Assembly (NCBI GenBank): GCA_040505895.1
Contig: JBEVXU010000002.1
Location: forward strand, 62,001-126,000
DNA from: Vondammii sp040505895
GTDB taxonomy: Bacteria; Pseudomonadota; Gammaproteobacteria; Chromatiales; Chromatiaceae
Reading direction: 5' to 3'
DNA: 64,000 bases
Part shown: positions 1 through 7,050 of the stretch, in pieces
Position numbering within the stretch: the stretch's first letter is position 1
Layout: each line of letters starts with the position of its first letter
The notes under the pieces: model-generated
What the model was told of the DNA's origin: nothing
Database searches by the model: none
Seen by the model: the letters and a program-made list of their open reading frames with translations, nothing else
Made by a program: the position numbers and the translations under genes

Positions 1-1727
1 CGCGTTCGATCGATTGTGGTCTCCTTACCGGCTGCTTCATTTTCATGGTCGGTCTTGCTCTTCTCCTTCACTCCAAAGAGCTTGTCGTAAGCGAACATAA
101 ACCCGCGTGCTTCCTCGTCGCTCACGATAACCATCACCCGCGGGAACTCCCGTCCTTTAACCCCCTGATGCGTATCAAACTGTGAGAGGCCCCGGACATA
201 GCCGTCATATTTCTCGATCTGATCAAACGGAGCCTCGAGTGCTTGGCGCCACCCGCCAAGCTCGCTCTGGAGATCAATCTCTTCTTCCTCACCAGCTTCA
301 TCGGCTGTTGCAAATGGCACCAACACATCGGGAATCATGAAGAGACGGGCCTTTGCGACATACTCCAATACTGAGCGCGCTGTGGGATTTTCATCAGCCG
401 ACAACAGAGCCAGCAGACCATCGCAGGCGGCTTTGGCCACACGGAGTATGTCGATCTGCTTATCACCGGCCTCCTCGAGCGCCTTGCGATCAAGGAGCGG
501 TGAGGTACGCCGTACGATTGCAGCAGTTGCGAAGGGGTCAGACGCACGTAAAGAGGTCACTAGCGGCAGGATTTCTCGCGTGAATAATCCGATGCCAGCT
601 CCAGTCCCTTGGAGAAAACTAGTACGGGTATGTTTGACCGAATAGAGTGGCCCGAAGAAAGCGTCGAATCCAAAGCGGCGAGCGGACATTAGATGTTCAA
701 GAGCAAGAGTCTTGATAGCCTCAGATCCTGCAGCCCAATTCTGATCGTCCGTTATCTCGGCCATTCTCGTGGCAATATTAGCCTCAGCCAATGTTTTGTC
801 AGCGGTAGCTTGGGGCAAAATGAACAAACGGACGACGCCGGTATTGGCATCGCTACGAGGGGCCTGCTCCTCACCATCCGCGTCATGGCGGATCCTGTTG
901 ATGAGCTCGATTACTCTGGTCGGGCAGCGATGGTTCATCCGCTTGTAAGGCCGTGCCCAAGTCTCAGGGATTGCTTCAGCGAGTCGATCTTTCCCGTCGG
1001 CATAGATGCGCTGCATCATATCACCGAAGAGACCAAGGCAAAAAGAATCGCTGTGCGCCGCCTCGATGTCGAGCAGCACATCCATTAGACTGCGGTTCGT
1101 ATCTTGACTCTCATCGATAAGCAGGATCGGAAAACGGGTGACCAGCAAACGCCTTAACCCAGGTTTCACCTCCAGAAAATCGGCTGTCATTGCGATAACC
1201 TCGGGGTGGTTAAGGGCGTCGCGAGTCCGATTATCGCTCGTCGGACTGTAGATGAAGTGCGTTATTGTGTCGAGACTAGCCAAGCGACGCTGCTTGCTCT
1301 CGATCGAGCGGGCGCGATCCATGGCAGCCTTAGTGCCCGCTCGGCCCTTTGCCTGAGCCTCCTCAAACTTGGCAATATCCTGGTGCAGCCTCTCGACGAG
1401 CCAGAGCCGGATATACATGTTATAACCCCTGATAAGGGACCACGCAAAGGAATGAATTGTCGATACCTCAACGCGTGGATCAAACTCCAGTCGTTGCTTA
1501 ATCTCGTCACACGCTGCGTTGGTGTAAGTAATTACGCCGATTTTCTGTCCTGTTAGTGATAAAAACCGGCCTTGCCCATAGCAAACTGAACGAATTGCTT
1601 CTACAAGAGAACGTGTTTTGCCAGAGCCTGCTCCCGCGTATAAAAAGAAACTCTTCGGCTTTTTCAGATCAAGACATCCGGCTATAGTTACGTCAGCCTC
1701 GGCATCAAACTGGTCATCTTCGTTCAC
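1..1727 (-). CDS. UvrD/Rep-type superfamily 1 helicase, partial (GajB-like)
   Basis: The open frame runs off the left edge, so about 575 codons are present and the C-terminus is missing. A GTG start overlaps the stop of the upstream nuclease gene in a GTGA junction, which implies translational coupling. Walker A AGAGSGKT lies near residue 30, the DEXQ-type motif LLIDESQD near 204, and a late helicase motif HQGVKGREFP near 520; these are standard UvrD/PcrA motifs. An OLD-family nuclease followed directly by a UvrD-like helicase is the architecture of Gabija antiphage systems (GajA-GajB), where the helicase acts with the nuclease on DNA. Role in defence is inferred from the pairing; the helicase identity is clear from the motifs. 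Confidence 0.88.
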   Translation of the reverse strand, partial: MNEDDQFDAEADVTIAGCLDLKKPKSFFLYAGAGSGKTRSLVEAIRSVCYGQGRFLSLTGQKIGVITYTNAACDEIKQRLEFDPRVEVSTIHSFAWSLIRGYNMYIRLWLVERLHQDIAKFEEAQAKGRAGTKAAMDRARSIESKQRRLASLDTITHFIYSPTSDNRTRDALNHPEVIAMTADFLEVKPGLRRLLVTRFPILLIDESQDTNRSLMDVLLDIEAAHSDSFCLGLFGDMMQRIYADGKDRLAEAIPETWARPYKRMNHRCPTRVIELINRIRHDADGEEQAPRSDANTGVVRLFILPQATADKTLAEANIATRMAEITDDQNWAAGSEAIKTLALEHLMSARRFGFDAFFGPLYSVKHTRTSFLQGTGAGIGLFTREILPLVTSLRASDPFATAAIVRRTSPLLDRKALEEAGDKQIDILRVAKAACDGLLALLSADENPTARSVLEYVAKARLFMIPDVLVPFATADEAGEEEEIDLQSELGGWRQALEAPFDQIEKYDGYVRGLSQFDTHQGVKGREFPRVMVIVSDEEARGFMFAYDKLFGVKEKSKTDHENEAAGKETTIDRT

Positions 1728-4069
1728 GTTACCACCTGCTCGGTTTGCTCCAGCTGCACGGCATGTTCCTCCAGAGGCAAGATCTCGACTTGTTTCTTCT
1801 TCAGCTGAACGAGTAGCCATTCGAGCCCCTCTGAGATGTAGCTAGGTACGACGATGTTGTCGAAACCTTCAACTTCGAGAACGTCGAGTGCGAACTCGGC
1901 TTTCTTGCCGTTTTTGAGGGCGAGATACATTTGTTCACCGATCGCAGTCGCGCTGTCGCCATCTTGAATTGCGTCGCGGAACTTGCGTACTAGCCCCACC
2001 CCCTCGAGAGCTGAGAAAATGGCAAGGTTCTCGAATGCGAGCGCATCCTCGAATGTATATGGATAGGCGGTTTCCGGCTCAGCGGCCCCATGTATAGTCA
2101 CGGTCAGGGGTGCCTGATAGGCGACGCGCACCGCGAATAGTGGATCACCGTCTACGCGAAGCGTCTTGGCTGAAGCTTCAGCCTCCATGAGGGTGTCAAC
2201 GTCCTCGTTACACGGCACCCAGGTCTTTAGTGTTGCATTGTTAGTCTTCTGGTTGGCGCCCTTTTTCGGCTGTACCGATTTTCCGCTGGTGTCATCGAGA
2301 GTATCCAGGTCGGTGATGATTAGCGTCAGCAGCCCGATGTAATCAATCAGCGGCTTGAGACGATGGGCATGGCTGCCACCGATCTCAAGAAGTGTTATGT
2401 AGCACTGATTGAGCTCGTCGAAATGTGCACGGATGAAGTTGGGGACAAGCATACGCTCCGCTGGCCCCTCCACAAGGATGGCAGCATCGGCGAAGAAAAG
2501 ATCAGCATGCTGTGCGCGCAGATATCGCGTAACGAACCGCTCAGTATTACTTCCAGATCCGAACACTTCAGATAAGTTGATGACTGTAGAGACCGGCACC
2601 TTGGCCACCATACCGGCCGGTAGCCGACGGAAATAACGCAGGCAGGAGAAGGGCGTTTCATGCGCCACATGGCTCGAGTGGGTGCTGACTACGAGTTGGG
2701 TACGCAGAATTTTACTCTCGCCCAAGTCCTTATGTCGGCGCAGCACGTCATAGGCCTTTTTGATAAAAACCTGCTGGACCTGAGCGTGGAGGTGGGCTTC
2801 GGGCTCCTCGACTAACACCAGATGGAGTGGTTCGGTACTAGTGATATTTACACCTTTCGACGCTTTGCCGACGCGCATCCACGCGTCACGGAAACTCATC
2901 AGTCGAAAGATCATCGAGATCAAATTTTGATAACCGAGTCCGTTGCTGGCCTCGGGTAATCGGAGGAGAGGTGTGGCCGCACCATCCTCAGCAACCACAT
3001 CAACCTCGAAGCTGATGGCCGCACTGTGGTTAAGACCATCAATTGCTTTCAGTCGGGTTGATACCCGTGGACGGGGATCTGTCACACCGGGATATCCCAT
3101 GTCTTCAACCTCAGTGAAGGCGTCCTTGAAACTTTCGCTTAGGCGCTTGTCGAATGCATCTTGGGCGGCCTCAATTGCCTGGAGTGCCCCAAGATCCATG
3201 GGGTCGGGACCCTTGGTCGGATCGAGATGCTTGGCATAATAGCTTCTCAGTTGGCCTGACAAGCGGCTACCTGCCACAGCAGTTTGGGCTTCCTCATCAT
3301 CTTGGCCAGACTGTTCCTCACCAAACCCGCGTTGTGCAGGTATGTCGTGCACGCGGATTAGACCGTCCAAGGGATCGCCTTCAATCGGTAACGAAGTGAC
3401 CGGCAGTGCCTGGAGTCGAGCTTGGGATTTGCTAGGCGCCGTGAGTTCGGTAGGATCCAGTGAATAGGCATGGATTGTGAAGTGGGTGGATAGTCTCTTG
3501 CTAAGAAAGTCGACAAGGTTCTCCGGCCAAATCGTTAGCTTTGGAGGGTCCTGGGGTGGATCAGCGTCAGGATGTTCCGCCGCCGCCGCGGCTATTGCCG
3601 CTGCCTTCATCGCTTCAGCGTCGCCCATGGCGCTGATGAAGTCCTTGTACAACAGATCGAGATCCTTAGGTTCATAGCGTAGCCGGACGCCTAATCTGCC
3701 GCCTTCCCAATCGAGCGTCGGGATTAGATCGCGGACATGATGCATCTCGCCGGTCTCGATATGCAGCCAGAGGTCAAGCGTCGGGAGAACGCTGACCCAG
3801 GGAGCGATGGCTAGACCAATGACTTCCTCGTCATCGCGTGCTGCGATCCAGCTCTCCCCGAGCGCAATAATAACGGGCCAGTGGCACAGGGTAAAATCGT
3901 GCATTTCAAATGTGCAGCGGCGTGGCGTCAGAAAGCGGCGCATTGCTAGCATTGCCGACGTCTTGCCACTGTTGTTGGCTCCGACGAAAAGCGTTGTAGT
4001 GCTCGAAAGGTCAACGCGTGTCGACAGCAATTTTCTAAAATTGGCTATTTCTACAAACTCAATATGCAT
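1724..4069 (-). CDS. OLD-family ATP-dependent endonuclease (AAA ATPase + TOPRIM; GajA-like)
   Basis: 781 residues from the ATG at 4069, preferred over the ATG at 4099 because GGAG sits about 8 nt upstream of it and the protein then begins MHIEFVEIANFRKL like other OLD/RecF ATPases. Walker A GANNSGKT is at residues 30-37, a Walker B VLVEEPEAH near 420, and a C-terminal TOPRIM domain shows ILVEGPAE near 531 and the metal-binding DLD in LIITDLDTLDD near 586. It is longer than usual GajA (about 570 residues); the extra length is mainly in the ATPase half and C-terminus. The family cuts DNA under nucleotide control. With the coupled helicase it forms a probable two-gene defence module; a class 2 OLD nuclease of another role is possible. 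Confidence 0.85.
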   Translation of the reverse strand: MHIEFVEIANFRKLLSTRVDLSSTTTLFVGANNSGKTSAMLAMRRFLTPRRCTFEMHDFTLCHWPVIIALGESWIAARDDEEVIGLAIAPWVSVLPTLDLWLHIETGEMHHVRDLIPTLDWEGGRLGVRLRYEPKDLDLLYKDFISAMGDAEAMKAAAIAAAAAEHPDADPPQDPPKLTIWPENLVDFLSKRLSTHFTIHAYSLDPTELTAPSKSQARLQALPVTSLPIEGDPLDGLIRVHDIPAQRGFGEEQSGQDDEEAQTAVAGSRLSGQLRSYYAKHLDPTKGPDPMDLGALQAIEAAQDAFDKRLSESFKDAFTEVEDMGYPGVTDPRPRVSTRLKAIDGLNHSAAISFEVDVVAEDGAATPLLRLPEASNGLGYQNLISMIFRLMSFRDAWMRVGKASKGVNITSTEPLHLVLVEEPEAHLHAQVQQVFIKKAYDVLRRHKDLGESKILRTQLVVSTHSSHVAHETPFSCLRYFRRLPAGMVAKVPVSTVINLSEVFGSGSNTERFVTRYLRAQHADLFFADAAILVEGPAERMLVPNFIRAHFDELNQCYITLLEIGGSHAHRLKPLIDYIGLLTLIITDLDTLDDTSGKSVQPKKGANQKTNNATLKTWVPCNEDVDTLMEAEASAKTLRVDGDPLFAVRVAYQAPLTVTIHGAAEPETAYPYTFEDALAFENLAIFSALEGVGLVRKFRDAIQDGDSATAIGEQMYLALKNGKKAEFALDVLEVEGFDNIVVPSYISEGLEWLLVQLKKKQVEILPLEEHAVQLEQTEQVVT

Positions 4070-4103
4070 CCAGCATTCTCCATCCTGACTTAAGAACAAT
4101 AGA

Positions 4104-4172
4104 GTCAGACTTGATCGATTAGCCTCATCCTTCTAACCAGCGATAAAAATCTATTTTTTAATCGAGTCTGAC
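4104..4172. terminator. Imperfect inverted repeat upstream of the OLD gene
   Basis: GTCAGACTTGATCGATT at 4104-4120 is mirrored by AATCGAGTCTGAC at 4160-4172, lacking four internal bases. The loop is AT-rich and contains a T run. It sits between the reverse transcriptase fragments and the OLD gene, so it may end RT transcription or be a small mobile-element remnant. No other gene is seen in 4070-4205. Confidence 0.35.
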
Positions 4173-4205
4173 CTCATCATTTTTTAACGAGCGCATTGCT
4201 AGAAT

Positions 4206-4859
4206 CTATGCAGTTTCTAGCACCCATATTGCCACCCATTTATCAATTAAAAATTGAGTGCTGCCGATTGTTATTTTTAACCAATGACTTCGTTCATCAC
4301 TAGGTAAAATCTTGGTTGAAAATAATACAGCCCTGCGTCCCCGTGCGCTCATGTTGTAAATCTGAGCTTTCATTTGACGTACCCAAACTATATTACTGCC
4401 TGTTATTGCCGCAATAGCCTGATTTTCAATATTTGTTGATGTGTTTACTAATGCCCTCGCATTACCACCTAGCAATAACTGTTGGTGATGAGCAATAAAC
4501 CATTCAAACCAATATCTCGCCAAAGGGTTTTTCATCGAATCTGATGTCGAAATGGCTTCTATTTCATCTTGGTAATAGCTGGGATCACTGTTTCCAATGA
4601 TTTGACTAATATAGATCATTGCATCGCTTACAACGGGCAGGAAGAATTTAAAGTTACTAAGAATCGGAGATATAAGCACTGAGCTTTGCATTGTCCGAGC
4701 TCTACGTATTATTCCTTTTGCTAGGCCAACATCTAAGGATTTTTGGCTGATAGCTTTATTAATTGCCTCCAAAAATGCTTGCTCAGCAGCTTCGTCCTCA
4801 TCAATCTCTACCTCATGTTCTTCTACTTCACCCGTGTATGGGTTAATATTTCTAAACTT
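4206..4859 (-). pseudogene. C-terminal part of the reverse transcriptase, separated by a frameshift
   Basis: This frame is open from 4859 and begins FRNINPYTGEVEEHEVEIDE, overlapping the end of the RT frame, whose own last residues (LEILTHTRVK) look like out-of-frame readout. Going back one base near 4850 joins the two into a single protein of about 510 residues. There is no start codon with a ribosome site near the beginning; the first TTG is at 4772. The content is helical (RYWFEWFIAHHQ, WLKITIGSTQFLIDKWVAIW), resembling the long alpha-helical C-terminal domains that follow the RT core in AbiA/DRT-like defence RTs. Annotated as broken; a sequencing error or natural recoding remain possible. 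Confidence 0.6.
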
Positions 4860-5725
4860 TCAAATATTTCTTCTTTTTCTAGATCGTAGGGGTTGTGCAA
4901 GAATTCAGAAACATATTTCGTTGCTTCCATTATCACGGTTTTACCCGATGCTAAAGTAAGACGGTGATTTTCATATAAATAGGTAGTCAAATTCCTTAAA
5001 ACAGAATCTAGTGAATCAGTATCATTTGAGAAAATACGAATATCATCAACGTAGCGTGTAAACGGTAGTCCTAAGCCATGAATAAACTGGTCTATATCTG
5101 TCATTAGTGCTTCAGACATCACTACACTTGCCGCTGGTCCAACAGGAATTCCTTGGGATGTTTTGCCGTTGATTCTTGTTAGAAAAGATTCAATATCCTT
5201 TGCTATGTTTTTTAGACTTGGATCTGCAAATTCGATCGCGTTATTTAATCTATGCAAATAGATTTGATTATAAAAGTCTGTGATATCCGTTGCGAGAATA
5301 AATGCATATTGTGCTGAGAGTTCTGTGGTTCTTGCATCAAAATCCGGGTAACCCCCACCAGCCGAGAAAAAACTTCCTTCATGTAATTGTAACCTGTATG
5401 AGCAAGCTGCCTTCATTGCCACAGGCAAACGAGCAGCTTCTACGCTATTTGAAATTTCGTAAGCCATTGCTGTATAGATAATTGCGTCAACCGGTTCTAA
5501 CTGATGGACAATCCTGTATGTACCATTAGCTTTTATTGCCGGCATGGAGTGTGGAGGAAACACCCAAAGCTTCTCGATATTCTTCCCGGTAAGTTCAGCC
5601 TTTACTTCATTCAAATTATGCCAAATTGCTTCAAATTCAAATGGTTTAGGAAAAAAATCAGAGTCATAATACCTCTCAATGTGTTCTTTAGAAAAGTCTA
5701 AAGACACTTCCGTATGCTTGCTCAT
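4823..5725 (-). CDS. RNA-directed DNA polymerase (unassigned/DRT-like reverse transcriptase), N-terminal part
   Basis: 300 residues with RT motifs in order: KANGTYRIVHQLEPVDAIIY (fingers), LATDITDFYNQIYLH with the first catalytic Asp, SQGIPVGPAASVVMSEAL, and the catalytic FTRYVDDIRIF (YxDD) near residue 223. It lacks the intron maturase and HNH domains of group II introns. The QGIPVGP box and the large helical extension in the next frame point to the standalone RTs used in phage defence (DRT/Abi groups). It sits between a Gabija-like pair and a cassette-like GIY-YIG gene. The frame shifts near 4850, so the product as read is truncated. The RT identity is solid; the subclass is not resolved. 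Confidence 0.85.
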   Translation of the reverse strand: MSKHTEVSLDFSKEHIERYYDSDFFPKPFEFEAIWHNLNEVKAELTGKNIEKLWVFPPHSMPAIKANGTYRIVHQLEPVDAIIYTAMAYEISNSVEAARLPVAMKAACSYRLQLHEGSFFSAGGGYPDFDARTTELSAQYAFILATDITDFYNQIYLHRLNNAIEFADPSLKNIAKDIESFLTRINGKTSQGIPVGPAASVVMSEALMTDIDQFIHGLGLPFTRYVDDIRIFSNDTDSLDSVLRNLTTYLYENHRLTLASGKTVIMEATKYVSEFLHNPYDLEKEEIFESLEILTHTRVK

Positions 5726-5849
5726 CTATGATGCTCTCTTTGTTTCTAAAAGGTGAATATGCCGCCAGCTCCAATATTGTGATATGCCGCGCACATGATT
5801 CTCATTTAGATTTAAGAAAAGGATGAATTCTTTTGAGGGGAGCGCATCC

Positions 5850-6133
5850 GCTGATCGCCATGGAAGGCTGAAAGCCGAGGCGATTAGTCCCCGATAGGCG
5901 TAGGTGCGGTTGTATGGCCGGAATTGCGACCGGCAGGGAGCGATGTAGGGCATACAAGGGGCGCATCCGAAATGCCGTAGAGTCATTGTGGGAGTCATGA
6001 TGGAGTAGTGCACAAGCAGCTTTGCTGCAATGTGCAATACGTAATCGTGACGTACGCAGGACGGTCGGGGCATAACGGCTGTCGCGTAGGCGAGTTGATT
6101 TTGGAGACTTGGATGTCCCAAAATCTTTCACGA
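5850..6133. ncRNA. Structured repeat element D, copy 1 (putative ncRNA or RNA-like mobile element)
   Basis: About 284 nt homologous to 13833-14101. Left hairpin: ATCGCC (5854-5859) pairs with GGCGAT (5879-5884) around GGC-TGAAA-GCC. Right hairpin: GATTTTGG (6097-6104) pairs with CCAAAATC (6118-6125) around the conserved loop GACTTGGATGTC. In copy 2 the same helices are built from different bases (ACCGCC/GGCGGT and TGCAAAA/TTTTGCA), so pairing is conserved while sequence is not. The interior also holds shared blocks such as GGACGGTCGGGGC and AAGCAGCTTTGCTGC. The right boundary in both copies is TCACGA, that is TCGTGA on the minus strand. Which strand is transcribed cannot be told. It lies 124 nt upstream of the RT start. 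Confidence 0.6.
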
Positions 6134-6271
6134 GGTAGCGACACTCTTGCCAATAAATTTACCCACCAATCCTTGGCACGAAAACCCTGGGTCTAGTACA
6201 TGCACTGCCTTTAGCTCTTTGTTTCTTGCCTGCCTTAGGGCTTCACGTTGTTTATCACTTTTCTTTTCCAT
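6128..6271 (-). CDS. Small ORF ending at the element D boundary (47 residues)
   Basis: Reads MEKKSDKQREALRQARNKEL and continues to ...GKSVATS, with its TGA stop lying inside the TCGTGA that marks the edge of element D copy 1. It starts 23 nt downstream (minus strand) of the attC-like site, where the next cassette gene of an integron would be expected. The charged helical start looks protein-like, with weak resemblance to small antitoxin-type proteins. It may be the 5' part of a longer gene interrupted by the element. Function unknown. Confidence 0.4.
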   Translation of the reverse strand: MEKKSDKQREALRQARNKELKAVHVLDPGFSCQGLVGKFIGKSVATS

Positions 6272-6294
6272 GTGTCATATCTATTAATTTAGCA

Positions 6295-6360
6295 ACATAA
6301 CGTTGCCTTCAGCGGAGCAGGCGCGTCAGCGACTGCATCCGTTGGGAGGCTTTGTTATAC
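6295..6360 (-). repeat. Integron attC-like recombination site
   Basis: On the plus strand ACATAAC (6295-6301) and GTTATAC (6354-6360) are the outer boxes, matching the usual R'' and R' consensus in mirrored form. Between them GCCTTCAGCGGA-GCAG (6305-6320) folds onto CTGC-A-TCCGTTGGGAGGC (6333-6350) with two single unpaired bases on one arm, the extrahelical bases typical of attC. The site begins two bases after the stop of the minus-strand GIY-YIG gene, exactly the gene-then-attC order of a cassette. No integron integrase is visible, so this would be an isolated cassette. Confidence 0.6.
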
Positions 6361-6362
6361 CA

Positions 6363-6614
6363 TTACCCATCAGAGTCTTTATTGTACTTTGGGTTTGTAC
6401 CTTGATTTTTACGGTATGTAGCAAGCCTTTCAGCTTCTTTCTGCTTGGCCCCGTCGTCAGTCATACGCCGTGAAGTTACATTCATGTGGCCAAACTGTTT
6501 TCCTTGATCCCTGTGTTCTTGTTCACGTCGTTCTGGATCATTAGTAGTGCCAACGTAAACAACTTCGTTACCTTTCTTCAGTTCATAGGTCACAGTCTCT
6601 CTTTTCTTTGCCAT
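6363..6614 (-). CDS. Small GIY-YIG domain protein (cassette-borne)
   Basis: 83 residues consisting almost only of a GIY-YIG fold: TYELKKGNEVVYVGTTNDPERREQEH carries the paired tyrosine/glycine strands (YEL...VVYVG), the conserved Arg of the helix and the His that follows. The family are metal-dependent DNA strand-cleaving enzymes; such tiny versions resemble UvrC/T4-type nuclease modules. A GAGGGAA ribosome site precedes the ATG. The gene ends at the attC-like site, so it looks like an integron cassette gene. The rest of the sequence is very polar (QGTNPKYNKDSDG). Cellular role unknown; nuclease activity is inferred from the family. Confidence 0.8.
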   Translation of the reverse strand: MAKKRETVTYELKKGNEVVYVGTTNDPERREQEHRDQGKQFGHMNVTSRRMTDDGAKQKEAERLATYRKNQGTNPKYNKDSDG

Positions 6615-7050
6615 TTCAATTCCCTCTAGTTTGGTAATATAAGACCATAAGATATGTGTGGGTTAATCAGTTGGTTTTCAACCCCTATCGATATTTTTTT
6701 GGGTATAACAGTCGTATATACGGACACTAAGGGTCCGCATATCAATATAAGTAAAAACTAATGGAGTGCGGTAACAGTTTGTTTTTATTGACTTCATGAA
6801 TTCCCTGTCTCGTTATTAAGATGAGCAAATCGGGACCCTGATTTGCTATTCAATATCTAACCCGAATTTCCCCAGATTTTCCAGAACAAATATCAGCCTC
6901 TATAGTCAAAATATCCGCTTTGTGCTGCGGACTAAAGATATCCCCGACACCCACACCCACTGAGTTCACAGCCGAGGTAGTACTTAGTCTTGAGATCACC
7001 GTGCACTGTCTGTCAGATCACGTCAGATTTTCACAAGTAATGGTTTAATT
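6615..7050. other. Non-coding stretch between GIY-YIG and NACHT genes
   Basis: About 430 bp, AT-rich, with stop codons in all frames over short distances. It would contain the promoter of the GIY-YIG gene and the end of the NACHT transcript. TTACTCTGACCCC near 7051 faces GTCAGATTTTC near 7025, a weak inverted pair. No RNA gene or second attC site recognised. Confidence 0.4.

Noticed and set aside
4840..4865. Programmed -1 frameshift joining the RT halves
   Set aside because: No X-XXY-YYZ slippery heptamer or clear downstream stimulator is visible; a one-base loss is simpler.
4823..5725. Diversity-generating retroelement
   Set aside because: No template/variable repeat pair, no accessory Avd-like gene and no C-type lectin target nearby; the RT lacks the expected context.
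5726..6121. 131-residue minus-strand ORF sharing YRGL-ASAFSLPWRSA with the ORF at 13484-13942
   Set aside because: The shared peptide comes from the conserved hairpin of element D read in the same frame. The rest of the two ORFs is unrelated and base changes follow pairing rather than codon rules.
5726..6133. Retron msr-msd or other RT template RNA upstream of the reverse transcriptase
   Set aside because: Element D copy 1 is well placed for this, but copy 2 has no RT nearby and both have transposon-like sharp ends, so a dedicated RT template is unlikely.
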